Notes under the pieces: model-generated
Database searches by the model: none
Told to the model about the DNA's origin: nothing
What the model saw: the letters and a program-made list of their open reading frames with translations, nothing else
NCBI GenBank assembly: GCA_003241485.1
Contig: QFQD01000118.1
Span: 1 to 15,977, forward strand
Length of the DNA: 15,977 bases
Direction of reading: 5' to 3'
Source of the DNA: Ancylobacter novellus
GTDB taxonomy: Bacteria; Pseudomonadota; Alphaproteobacteria; Rhizobiales; Xanthobacteraceae
Program-made: the position numbers and the translations under genes
Part shown: positions 7,052-14,078 of the stretch, piece by piece
Numbering within the stretch: the stretch's first letter is position 1
How the letters are laid out: the number at the start of each line of letters is the position of its first letter

Positions 7052-8284
7052 TCACTTTCGCCCCCACGATTTGTGAATTAGCTCAGCGATCTCGCCGTTC
7101 ACGGCGTTGAGGGATTTGACGGCCCGATCATAGGTCGACCGAGTGAACTGGCTGCGCTCAACCTCGTAAAGCGTTTGCTTGGTGATGCCCGCGTCGGAAA
7201 TCGCCGTCGATTTGAGCATCTGGTTCCGCAGCATGCGACGATTGAACATCGCCTGCATGAATCCGACCATCTGCGCTTGCGGCCCATCCGTTGGCTCATA
7301 GCGCGTGACCAAATATCGGAACCAGTTCAGCCTGACCCGCGCACCAGCACTTTTGATCGACTGAAGAATGCCGCCAAGCATCAGCAGGAACTGGCTCATC
7401 GACATGATATCAAGCATCTGCGGATGGACCGTGATCAGAACGGACGTCGACGCGGTCAATGCCGTCAACGTCAGGTAGCCGAGTTGTGGAGGACAATCGA
7501 TGACCACCACATCGTATTGGTCATCGACTTCCTTAAGCGCCTGAGTGATCCGGGTGAAGAACATCCGCCCCTCTGACGACCCCTTATTGGACGCCGCCAG
7601 AGGCGTTTCATACTCGTACTCCTGCAATTCGAGATTCGCCGGCACGATATCGAGGCCAGGGAAATTGGTAGGCCGAATAATCGTTTTGATCGACTTGCGC
7701 TGGTCATCGTACCGCAGCGCCTCGAAGAGGGAGGGGTTTTTATCCAGTTCCGGCTGAACCCCATGTAGAGCCGTTAGCGATGCTTGCGGGTCAAGATCAA
7801 TAGCCAGAACACGGTGGCCGGTAAGGGCAAGATACTGTGCCAGATGCGCGGTCGTCGTGGTCTTGCCGCTGCCACCCTTGAAATTGACGACGGAAACCAC
7901 CTGGAGTTCATCACCCGGCCGACGATGAGGAACATACCGCTTGATGTCGCTCCGGCCGTGTTTGTCAAGGAAATGGCGCAGTTCCAGCATCTGCGCAGCC
8001 GTGTAGCTGCGCCGGCCGGAGGATGACACCTGTGGATCAGGCCCTTTCCCCTCAAGATGAAGCTTCTTGATGTGGTTCTGCGTCACTCCGAGAAACTCGG
8101 CGACCTCAACGGATGAGAAAAGGCGAAGCCCTTTCTCCGCATTAGGCGGATACTGCTCCAAGCGCAGCATATTGAGCTTATCGGAGATGAGTTCCCCCTG
8201 CTGGAGAATCTCCTCGTCAAAGTCCGTTTCCGTAGGGTGCCCTGTGCTCACTTCCGCCAACTTCTCTAGAATAACGCTTTTCAT
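7052..8284 (-). CDS. repA: Plasmid partitioning protein RepA (ParA-type ATPase)
   Basis: ATPase that segregates plasmid copies with RepB and represses the repABC promoter. The 410-residue protein has a long N-terminal extension with a winged or MerR-like DNA-binding segment (about 53-105: RLFSSVEVAEFLGVTQNHIKKLHLEG, then RRSYTAAQMLELRHFL). The P-loop domain has the deviant Walker A NFKGGSGKTTTT (134-145), DLDPQASLT (163-171) and the Walker B-like VVVIDCPP (259-266). Length and order are typical of repABC RepA. The ATG at 8284 lies inside a perfect 11-bp inverted repeat that is a likely RepA operator. It is the first gene of the rep operon and is divergent from the traI-trb operon. Confidence 0.96.
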   Translation of the reverse strand: MKSVILEKLAEVSTGHPTETDFDEEILQQGELISDKLNMLRLEQYPPNAEKGLRLFSSVEVAEFLGVTQNHIKKLHLEGKGPDPQVSSSGRRSYTAAQMLELRHFLDKHGRSDIKRYVPHRRPGDELQVVSVVNFKGGSGKTTTTAHLAQYLALTGHRVLAIDLDPQASLTALHGVQPELDKNPSLFEALRYDDQRKSIKTIIRPTNFPGLDIVPANLELQEYEYETPLAASNKGSSEGRMFFTRITQALKEVDDQYDVVVIDCPPQLGYLTLTALTASTSVLITVHPQMLDIMSMSQFLLMLGGILQSIKSAGARVRLNWFRYLVTRYEPTDGPQAQMVGFMQAMFNRRMLRNQMLKSTAISDAGITKQTLYEVERSQFTRSTYDRAVKSLNAVNGEIAELIHKSWGRK

Positions 8285-8310
8285 GCTGCATTCACGCTGA
8301 AAGCGTTATT
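8270..8310. promoter_or_regulatory. 11-bp perfect inverted repeat at the repA start (candidate RepA operator)
   Basis: AATAACGCTTT at 8270-8280 is repeated exactly in inverted form, AAAGCGTTATT at 8300-8310, with a 19-nt spacer that contains the repA start codon. The right arm touches the -10 box of the inferred repA promoter. RepA/RepB autorepression of repABC operons works through dyads in this position, so operator function is a reasonable inference. Confidence 0.6.
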
Positions 8311-8338
8311 ACTATGGTCGATTCGAGAAGGGTCGCAA
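8311..8338 (-). promoter_or_regulatory. Candidate repA promoter
   Basis: On the minus strand there is TTGCGA (8338-8333), a 16-nt spacer and CATAGT (8316-8311), each matching four of six consensus bases. Transcription would start inside the right arm of the inverted repeat, which fits repression by RepA. Confidence 0.4.
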
Positions 8339-8363
8339 GCCGTTTTTGGTTAACGAGACCTTA

Positions 8364-8381
8364 ATGCTCAAATCTGCAGCT
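8364..8381. promoter_or_regulatory. tra-box-like palindrome 1 (near repA)
   Basis: ATGCTCAAATCTGCAGCT matches the Ti-plasmid tra box (ATGTGCAGATCTGCACAT) at 13 of 18 positions by my count. It is closest to the repA promoter. The core CAAATCTGCA recurs in palindrome 3. Confidence 0.45.
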
Positions 8382-8455
8382 CCCAAGTCCGCAGGCCATT
8401 TCGCTACTTTTTCCGAGACTTACCGTGAGTCGGCCGGAAGCGGCTGCCCCATGGG

Positions 8456-8473
8456 AACTGCAAATTTGCACCC
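8456..8473. promoter_or_regulatory. tra-box-like palindrome 2
   Basis: AACTGCAAATTTGCACCC has a perfect 12-bp core dyad, TGCAAATTTGCA, and matches the Ti tra box at 12 of 18 positions. It lies 92 bp centre-to-centre from palindrome 1. A LuxR-type regulator such as TraR would be the expected ligand, but no traR is in this window. Confidence 0.55.
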
Positions 8474-8481
8474 GCATGCAA

Positions 8482-8506
8482 GACGATCCGCGCCTCCCGG
8501 ATCGTC
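8482..8506. other. 9-bp perfect inverted repeat
   Basis: GACGATCCG (8482-8490) and CGGATCGTC (8498-8506) flank a 7-nt loop. No T-run follows on either strand, so it is not an obvious terminator. It could be an operator or a structured leader in a transcript starting at palindrome 2. Confidence 0.4.
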
Positions 8507-8535
8507 CCCTCGATCCCCCAGGCACCAGAATCACC

Positions 8536-8553
8536 CGCTGCAAATCTGCACAT
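8536..8553. promoter_or_regulatory. tra-box-like palindrome 3 (near traI)
   Basis: The minus-strand reading ATGTGCAGATTTGCAGCG matches the Ti tra box at 14 of 18 positions, including the first ten without interruption. It lies about 60 nt upstream of the traI start, a suitable place for activation of the traI-trb operon. Confidence 0.6.
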
Positions 8554-8578
8554 AGCCGGCCCCCGCCACCGGTGATCT

Positions 8579-8607
8579 GTCTCCACACAGCCCGTTCATG
8601 TGGAGAC
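8579..8607 (+). promoter_or_regulatory. Leader hairpin covering the traI ribosome binding site
   Basis: GTCTCCACA (8579-8587) pairs perfectly with TGTGGAGAC (8599-8607) around an 11-nt loop. The right arm contains GGAG (8602-8605), the Shine-Dalgarno sequence six bases before the traI ATG at 8612. Translation of traI could therefore be held down until the stem opens. Confidence 0.5.
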
Positions 8608-8611
8608 GTTG

Positions 8612-9158
8612 ATGCGGATTCAGGTTGTAGTTCATCGAGAACGGAGAGGAGCGGGATCAGTATGACGACCTGCGGCCGTCCTACATCCTGGCAGTGACCG
8701 CCTCGGGACAGGTTGCCGGATGCTGTCGTCTGCTGCCCGCGGTCGGACCGACGATGCTGGAGCGGACATTCCCGCAACTGCTCGCGAGTGGTTCGCTCGA
8801 TGCTCACGCGGCGATGGTCGAGAGCTCGCGCTTCTGCGTCGACACCACACTGGCCTCCGATAGGGCAGGGGGGCTGCTGCACGAGACCACGCTGTTCCTG
8901 TTCGCCGGGATCATCGAATGGTCGATGGCCAATGGCTACAATGAACTCGTCACCGCCACCGACCTGCGCTTCGAGCGGATCCTCAAGCGCGCGGGCTGGC
9001 CGATGCAGCGGCTGGGCGAACCGGTCCGGATCGGCAACACCACGGCGATCGCCGGCGCGCTGCCCATCGACGCGGCCAGCTTCCGGAACGTGTGCCCGGC
9101 TCACTATCGCTCGGAATTCAGCGCAGACGCCCTCGCAACGCTGAGGAGCGCGGCGTGA
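8612..9158 (+). pseudogene. traI: traI, acyl-homoserine-lactone synthase, N-terminally deleted
   Basis: Remnant of a LuxI/TraI-type synthase, which makes the quorum signal for TraR-controlled plasmid transfer. From about 8640 to 9158 the frame reads NGEERDQYDDLRPSYILAV and continues with GCCRLLPA, VESSRFCVDT and FAGIIEWSMANGYNELVTAT through to LRSAA, very close to Ti-plasmid TraI. The start codon and ribosome site survive at 8612 (MRIQVVVHRE), but that frame stops at 8663. The main frame has a TAG at 8628. Compared with a roughly 212-residue TraI, about 30 codons (about 95 nt, out of frame) are missing between start and GEERDQ. These include the conserved Arg/Phe/Trp residues of the active site. 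Only a 154-residue product from GTG 8694 could be made, and it should be inactive. The gene's end still overlaps the trbB start (GTGA). Confidence 0.82.
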
Positions 9159-10126
9159 CCCAGCTCCGCTCCCATTCCCGACTGGTCCGCAAGCTCCAGG
9201 AGGCCTTGGGCGACCAGCTCTGCGTCGCCCTCGACGACGCAACCGTCGTCGAGATCATGCTCAATCCCGACGGCAAGCTGTTCATCGAACGGCTCGGCCA
9301 GGGCGTCGCCGAGGTGGGAGCCATGAACCCGGCCGCCGCCGAGGTCGTGATCGGCAGTGTCGCCCATGCCCTGCGATCGGAAGCCGACGACGAGCAGCCC
9401 ATCATCTCCGGCGAGCTGCCGATCGGCGGTCACCGTTTCGAGGGGCTGCTGCCCCCGGTCGTGGCCGCCCCCACCTTCACCATCCGGCGGCGCGCCTCCC
9501 GGCTGATCCCGCTCGACGACTATGTGAAGGCGAAGGTGATGAGCGAGGCGCAGGCCTCCGTCCTGCGCAGCGCGATCGCCTCGCGGATGAACATCGTCAT
9601 CTCCGGCGGCACCGGCTCCGGCAAGACCACCTTGGCCAATGCGGTCATCGCCGAGATCGTCGCGGAGGCTCCCGACGATCGTCTTCTCATCCTCGAGGAC
9701 ACCGCCGAGATCCGCTGTCCGGCGGAGAACGCCGTCTGCCTTCACACCAGCGACACCGTCGACATGGCGCGCCTGCTCAAGAGCACGATGCGCCTGCGCC
9801 CGGACCGCATCATCGTCGGCGAGGTCCGCGACGGCGCGGCACTGACGCTGCTCAAGGCCTGGAACACCGGCCATCCCGGCGGCGTCACCACGATCCATTC
9901 CAACACCGCGATGTCGGCCTTGCGCCGCCTCGAGCAACTCACCGCCGAGGTCAGCCAGCAGCCCATGCAGGAAGTCATCGGGGAAGCGGTCGACCTCATC
10001 GTCTCGATCGAGCGCTCGGGCCGGGGGAGGCGGGTGCACGAGATCCTTCACGTCGAGGGCTTCAGCGCCTCCCGGTATCAGACCGAACACTATGGGAAAA
10101 CCACCGGAGACAGCCATGTCGCGTAG
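9155..10126 (+). CDS. trbB: Conjugal transfer ATPase TrbB (VirB11 family)
   Basis: Hexameric cytoplasmic ATPase powering pilus assembly and DNA transfer at the base of the type IV secretion channel. The 323-residue protein has an N-terminal domain (1-110) and a RecA-like domain. The Walker A GGTGSGKT is at 151-158, the Asp box EDTAEI at 181-186, the Walker B region RIIVGEVRDGAAL at 218-230 and the His box GHPGGVTTIH at 239-248. All key residues are present. The start is the GTG at 9155, overlapping the traI stop as GTGA, with GAGGAG at 9143-9148 six bases upstream. Longer frames would run into traI. The coupling means loss of traI translation could affect trbB, although its own ribosome site is strong. 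Confidence 0.95.
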   Translation: MTQLRSHSRLVRKLQEALGDQLCVALDDATVVEIMLNPDGKLFIERLGQGVAEVGAMNPAAAEVVIGSVAHALRSEADDEQPIISGELPIGGHRFEGLLPPVVAAPTFTIRRRASRLIPLDDYVKAKVMSEAQASVLRSAIASRMNIVISGGTGSGKTTLANAVIAEIVAEAPDDRLLILEDTAEIRCPAENAVCLHTSDTVDMARLLKSTMRLRPDRIIVGEVRDGAALTLLKAWNTGHPGGVTTIHSNTAMSALRRLEQLTAEVSQQPMQEVIGEAVDLIVSIERSGRGRRVHEILHVEGFSASRYQTEHYGKTTGDSHVA

Positions 10127-10514
10127 CCTCCACCTTGCTCTTGCCGGCGCCAGCCTTGCAGCCCTCGCCGCGACCGCGCTCATCGAGCCGGCCTTCGCCT
10201 CGTCAGGCGGCAGCCTTCCCTGGGAAGGTCCGCTCGAGCAGATCCAGCAGTCGATCACCGGGCCCGTGGCCGGCTTCATCGCACTCGCGGCCGTCGCGGT
10301 CGCTGGCGGCATGTTGATCTTCGGCGGCGAGCTGAACGATTTCGCGCGGCGGCTGATGTATGTCGTGCTCGTCGCCGGCATCCTGTTAGGGGCCACCCAG
10401 ATCGTCGCCCTGTTCGGATCGACCGGCGCCTCCATCGGCACGCCGGTCGCACCTGCACAGGCGACGGCTCCCGCGTCCTCCCATGGCGTGGCAGGGGAGG
10501 GGACAGATGGCTGA
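10116..10514 (+). CDS. trbC: Conjugal pilin TrbC (VirB2 family)
   Basis: Precursor of the conjugative pilus subunit. The 132-residue protein begins with a Sec-type signal (MSRSLHLALAGASLAALAATALIEPAFA), with a likely cut after AFA at 26-28. Two hydrophobic helices follow at about 50-70 and 79-100, the standard pilin hairpin, and a Ser/Ala-rich tail. RP4 TrbC is cyclised after C-terminal trimming; whether this one is cannot be seen. I use the ATG at 10116 (GGAGA five bases upstream) rather than the in-frame ATG at 10092, which would precede the signal peptide with eight odd residues. It overlaps the end of trbB by 11 nt and trbD by 8 nt. Confidence 0.93.
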   Translation: MSRSLHLALAGASLAALAATALIEPAFASSGGSLPWEGPLEQIQQSITGPVAGFIALAAVAVAGGMLIFGGELNDFARRLMYVVLVAGILLGATQIVALFGSTGASIGTPVAPAQATAPASSHGVAGEGTDG

Positions 10515-10803
10515 CACCTCCAGCCTCGCACGATCGCGCATCCACCGTGCCCTGTCCCGCCCGAACCTGCTGATGGGCGCCGACCGTGAACTGGTGCTGC
10601 TGACCGGCCTTGCCTCCGCGATCCTGATCTTCGTCGTGCTCACCTGGTACGCGACGCTGTTCGGCGTCGTGATCTGGCTGGTCGTGGTGGCGACACTGCG
10701 CATGATGGCCAGGTCCGACCCGCTGATGCGGCGCATCTATGTCCGCCACATCACCTACCAGTCGCAGTACCGGGCGACCTCGACGCCCTGGCGGCGGTTC
10801 TGA
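10507..10803 (+). CDS. trbD: Conjugal transfer protein TrbD (VirB3 family)
   Basis: Small inner-membrane component of the mating channel that works next to the TrbE ATPase. The 98-residue protein has the typical basic N-terminus (SRIHRALSRPNLLMGADREL). A pair of hydrophobic helices spans about 31-62, ending in VVVATLRMMARSDPLM, followed by a conserved RRIYVRHITYQSQY tail. The ATG at 10507 lies just after AGGGGAGGGGAC and overlaps the trbC stop. The family identity is clear from size, sequence and position between trbC and trbE. Confidence 0.92.
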   Translation: MADTSSLARSRIHRALSRPNLLMGADRELVLLTGLASAILIFVVLTWYATLFGVVIWLVVVATLRMMARSDPLMRRIYVRHITYQSQYRATSTPWRRF

Positions 10804-10811
10804 GGTCGCCC

Positions 10812-11303
10812 ATGGTCGCGCTCAGATCCTTTCGCCATGCCGGTCCGTCCTTCGCCGACCTCGTGCCCTATGCCGGCCTCGTCGACAATGGCGTGCTCCT
10901 GCTCAAGGACGGCTCGCTGATGGCCGGCTGGTATTTCGCCGGGCCCGACAGCGAGAGCTCGACCCCGACTGAGCGCAACGAGGTCTCGCGCCAGATCAAC
11001 ACCATATTGGCGCGTCTCGGCTCAGGCTGGATGATCCAGGTCGAGGCCGTTCGTGTGCCTACCTCGGATTATCCCGACGAGCAGGACTGCCATTTCCCCG
11101 ACCCGGTGACCCGCGCCATCGACGCCGAACGCCGGTCACATTTCCAGCGCGAGAGCGGCCACTACGAAAGCCGCCACGCGCTCATCCTCACCTGGCGCGC
11201 GCCGGAGCCGCGGCGCTCCGGGCTCACGCGTTATATCTATTCCGACGAGGCAAGCCGCACCGCCTCCTACGCATCAGTGACACTCGATGCTTTCCATCAG
11301 TGA
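10812..11303 (+). CDS. TrbE N-terminal fragment
   Basis: First piece of the interrupted trbE: 161 true TrbE residues followed by two frameshifted ones (HQ) and TGA. It holds only part of the N-terminal domain (SFADLVPYAGLVDNGVLLLKDGSLMAGWYF) that contacts other channel proteins, and has no ATPase motif. GAGG lies 6-7 nt before its ATG. Confidence 0.7.
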   Translation: MVALRSFRHAGPSFADLVPYAGLVDNGVLLLKDGSLMAGWYFAGPDSESSTPTERNEVSRQINTILARLGSGWMIQVEAVRVPTSDYPDEQDCHFPDPVTRAIDAERRSHFQRESGHYESRHALILTWRAPEPRRSGLTRYIYSDEASRTASYASVTLDAFHQ

Positions 11304-11317
11304 CACTCGATGCTTTC
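11272..11317 (+). repeat. 23-bp perfect tandem duplication inside trbE
   Basis: Two adjacent identical copies (11272-11294, 11295-11317) contain CATCAGTGACACTCGATGCT plus TTC. Period 23 is not a multiple of three, so the frame changes. One copy encodes in-frame ASVTLDAF; the second is read as HQ-stop. Confidence 0.97.
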
Positions 11318-13297
11318 CTAACCTCGATCCGGGAGATCGAGCAATATCTCGCCAATGTCGTCACGATCTGCCGGATGGTGACGCGAGAGACGGAAGAGGC
11401 CGGCGGCTTTCGTACCGCCCGATACGACGAACTGTTTCAGTTCATCCGCTTCTGCATCACCGGCGAGAACCATCCCGTCCGGCTGCCGGACGTTCCGATG
11501 TATCTCGACTGGCTGGCCACGGCCGAGCTCCGGCACGGGCTCACGCCTCTCGTCGAGAACCGCCATCTCGGCGTCGTCGCCATCGATGGACTGCCGGCCG
11601 AGAGCTGGCCCGGCATCCTCAACGCGCTCGACCTGATGCCGCTGACCTATCGCTGGTCGTCGCGTTTTGTCTTCCTTGACGAGCAGGAGGCCCGTCAAAA
11701 GCTCGAGCGCACGCGCAAGAAATGGCAGCAGAAGGTGCGGCCCTTCTTCGACCAGCTGTTCCAGACGCAGAGCCGATCGGTCGACCAGGACGCCATGATG
11801 ATGGTGGCGGAAACCGAGGATGCCATTGCCGAAGCCTCCTCGAAGCTCGTTGCCTATGGCTATTACACACCGGTCATCGTGCTGTTCGACACGGAACAGA
11901 TCCGCCTGCGGGAAAAATGCGAAGCGGTGCGCCGGTTGATCCAGGCCGAGGGTTTCGGGGCCCGGATCGAGACGCTCAACGCCACCGACGCCTTCATCGG
12001 CAGCCTGCCTGGCGTCTCCTACGCCAATATCCGCGAACCGCTGATCAACACCCGCAACCTTGCCGACCTCATCCCGCTCAACTCGGTATGGTCAGGCAGC
12101 CTCAACGCGCCGTGTCCGTTCTATCCGCCCGGATCGCCGCCGCTGATCCAGGTGGCGAGCGGCAGCACGCCGTTCCGCCTGAATCTCCATGTCGACGATG
12201 TCGGCCACACGCTGGTCTTCGGGCCGACCGGCTCCGGCAAATCGACCCTGCTGGCGCTCATCGCCGCGCAGTTCCGCCGCTACGCCGATGCTCAGGTCTT
12301 TGCTTTCGACAAAGGCCGCTCCATGCTGCCGCTGACGCTGGCGATCGGCGGCTCGCACTACGAGATCGGCGGCGAGAGCACCGGAGCAGGGGAGGGGGCT
12401 GCGCTCGCCTTCTGCCCTCTCGCCGAGCTGACGACGGAAGGCGACAAGGCCTTTGCGAGCGAATGGATCGAGACCCTCGTCGCGCTGCAGGGCGCGACGA
12501 TCTCGCCCGACCATCGCAATGCCATCTCCCGGCAGATCGGCCTGATGGCCGGCTCGCGTGGGCGCTCGCTCTCGGATTTCGTGTCGGGCGTCCAGATGCG
12601 CGAGATCAAGGACGCGCTCCACCACTACACCGTCGACGGTCCGATGGGGCAGCTGCTCGATGCCGAACAGGACGGTCTGTCGCTCGGCTCCTTCCAGTGC
12701 TTCGAGATCGAAGAACTGATGAACATGGGCGAGCGCAACCTCGTCCCCGTGCTTACCTATCTCTTCCGTCGCATCGAAAAGCGCCTGACCGGCGCGCCGA
12801 GCCTGATCATCCTCGACGAGGCCTGGCTGATGCTCGGACACCCGACCTTCCGCGCCAGGATACGGGAATGGCTGAAGGTCCTGCGCAAGGCCAATTGCGC
12901 GGTCGTCCTCGCCACTCAATCAATCTCGGACGCCGAGCGCTCCGGCATCATCGACGTGCTCAAGGAAAGCTGCCAGACCAAGATCTGCCTGCCGAACGGA
13001 TCCGCACGCGAGCCGGGCACCCGCGAGTTCTACCAGCGCCTCGGCTTCAACGAACGCCAGATCGAGATCGTCGCGAACGCACTGCCCAAGCGCGAATATT
13101 ACGTCGCCTCCCCGGACGGACGGCGGCTCTTCGACATGGCGCTCGGGCCGCTCACCCTCTCCTTCGTGGGAGCATCCGGCAAGGACGACCTCAAGCGCAT
13201 TCGCGCGCTGCACTCCGAACACGGGGCCGGCTGGCCCCTCTCCTGGCTCCAGCAGAGGGGGATCGCCCATGCCGAAACCATCCTTGCCACCCCATAG
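11300..13297 (+). CDS. TrbE C-terminal ATPase fragment
   Basis: Second piece of trbE, 665 codons from a GTG at 11300 that overlaps the stop of the first piece (GTGA). It keeps the rest of the N-terminal domain and the whole ATPase domain: Walker A GPTGSGKST at 308-316, Walker B SLIILDEAWLM at 501-511, and VVLATQSISDAE for the downstream sensor region. No separate Shine-Dalgarno is evident, so any translation would depend on coupling. Its 3' end overlaps trbJ by 29 nt. Confidence 0.7.
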   Translation: MTLDAFLTSIREIEQYLANVVTICRMVTRETEEAGGFRTARYDELFQFIRFCITGENHPVRLPDVPMYLDWLATAELRHGLTPLVENRHLGVVAIDGLPAESWPGILNALDLMPLTYRWSSRFVFLDEQEARQKLERTRKKWQQKVRPFFDQLFQTQSRSVDQDAMMMVAETEDAIAEASSKLVAYGYYTPVIVLFDTEQIRLREKCEAVRRLIQAEGFGARIETLNATDAFIGSLPGVSYANIREPLINTRNLADLIPLNSVWSGSLNAPCPFYPPGSPPLIQVASGSTPFRLNLHVDDVGHTLVFGPTGSGKSTLLALIAAQFRRYADAQVFAFDKGRSMLPLTLAIGGSHYEIGGESTGAGEGAALAFCPLAELTTEGDKAFASEWIETLVALQGATISPDHRNAISRQIGLMAGSRGRSLSDFVSGVQMREIKDALHHYTVDGPMGQLLDAEQDGLSLGSFQCFEIEELMNMGERNLVPVLTYLFRRIEKRLTGAPSLIILDEAWLMLGHPTFRARIREWLKVLRKANCAVVLATQSISDAERSGIIDVLKESCQTKICLPNGSAREPGTREFYQRLGFNERQIEIVANALPKREYYVASPDGRRLFDMALGPLTLSFVGASGKDDLKRIRALHSEHGAGWPLSWLQQRGIAHAETILATP

Positions 13298-14078
13298 ATC
13301 CCGGTTCGCGCTCACGACGGCAATCGTGCTGTTCATGGCGAGCCTGCCTCGGGAGGCACCCGCCGGCGGTGCAACGGGCGGTGCGACCGAATGGACGCAG
13401 CTCGCCAACAATGCCGAGCTTGTGAGCCTTGTCGGCCAGTCCGCCGAGCAGGTGAACAACCAGATCAAGCAGATCTCCCAGCTTGCCGAGCAGATCCAGA
13501 ACCAGCTCAACATCTACAACAATATGCTGCAGAACACGGCGCAGCTGCCGAACCATGTCTGGGGCCAGGTCGAGAATGACCTGAAGAGTCTGCAGAACGT
13601 GGTCTCGCAGGGCCAGGGCATCGCCTTCTCCATGGGCAATGCCGATGACGTGCTGCGGCAGCGCTTCCAGAGCTTCGCCGAGATGAAGAGCAGCCTGCCC
13701 GATGGCGCTTCCTTCTCCTCGACCTATCAGGGCTGGTCGACCACCAATCGCGACACCATCGCCGGCACGCTGAAGGCCGCCAACCTGACCGCGCAGCAGT
13801 TCGGCAGCGAAGAGGCCACCATGTCGTCCTTGCGCACGATGTCGGAAAGCGCCGACGGCCAGATGAAGGCGTTGCAGGTCGGACACCAGATCGCGACCCA
13901 GCAGGTTGCGCAGATGCAGAAGCTGCGCGGCCTCGTATCCCAGCAGATGACCATGATGGGCACCTGGTATCAGTCAGACCAGGCGCAGAAGGACCTCGCC
14001 CAGGCTCGCCGCGAGCAGTTCTTCAACGCTCCCACCCGCGATATTCGCGGCGGGCAGACCATGGAGCCGCGCTGGTGA
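13269..14078 (+). CDS. trbJ: Conjugal transfer protein TrbJ (VirB5-like, periplasmic/pilus-associated)
   Basis: Secreted minor pilus-associated component. The 269-residue protein has a signal peptide (about 1-32: basic HRSR, then FALTTAIVLFMASL, with likely cleavage at APA). A long, Gln-rich, probably coiled-coil stretch follows (about 50-105 and 200-235: QVNNQIKQISQLAEQIQNQL, VGHQIATQQVAQMQKL). The ATG at 13269 overlaps the end of trbE by 29 nt and follows GAGGGGGA. The C-terminus ends RDIRGGQTMEPRW, a motif nearly repeated at the end of the next protein, TrbK. The final TGGTGA provides the GTG start of trbK. Confidence 0.92.
   Translation: MPKPSLPPHRSRFALTTAIVLFMASLPREAPAGGATGGATEWTQLANNAELVSLVGQSAEQVNNQIKQISQLAEQIQNQLNIYNNMLQNTAQLPNHVWGQVENDLKSLQNVVSQGQGIAFSMGNADDVLRQRFQSFAEMKSSLPDGASFSSTYQGWSTTNRDTIAGTLKAANLTAQQFGSEEATMSSLRTMSESADGQMKALQVGHQIATQQVAQMQKLRGLVSQQMTMMGTWYQSDQAQKDLAQARREQFFNAPTRDIRGGQTMEPRW

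Larger units (their letters stand above)
8311..8611. other. Gene-free control region between repABC and traI-trb
   Basis: I find no convincing gene here. It holds the repA promoter, three palindromes resembling TraR tra boxes, a 9-bp hairpin at 8482-8506 and a second 9-bp hairpin directly ahead of traI. On Ti plasmids the equivalent interval carries tra boxes that couple quorum sensing to both transfer and copy number. Confidence 0.7.
10812..13297 (+). pseudogene. trbE: trbE (VirB4-type ATPase), split by a 23-bp tandem duplication
   Basis: TrbE is the large ATPase that drives pilus biogenesis and substrate transfer. The gene reads as normal TrbE from the ATG at 10812 (MVALRSFRHAGPSFADLVPYAGL) through 161 residues, then shifts frame at an exact 23-bp tandem duplication (11272-11294 and 11295-11317) and stops at 11303. 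Removing one repeat copy restores one uninterrupted 820-residue frame, the usual TrbE length, ending in HAETILATP. Walker A GPTGSGKST and Walker B SLIILDEAWLML are intact in the second part. A GTG inside copy 2 overlaps the new stop as GTGA, so the split could be expressed as two proteins. It could also be a sequencing or assembly artefact. Confidence 0.88.

Noticed and set aside
9104..10531. Long open frame on the minus strand opposite trbB-trbC
   Set aside because: It is a GC-rich shadow of clearly coding plus-strand genes and shows no recognisable domain. The same applies to minus-strand frames at 14023-15180 and 12092-12919 and to the alternative plus frame at 11722-13425.
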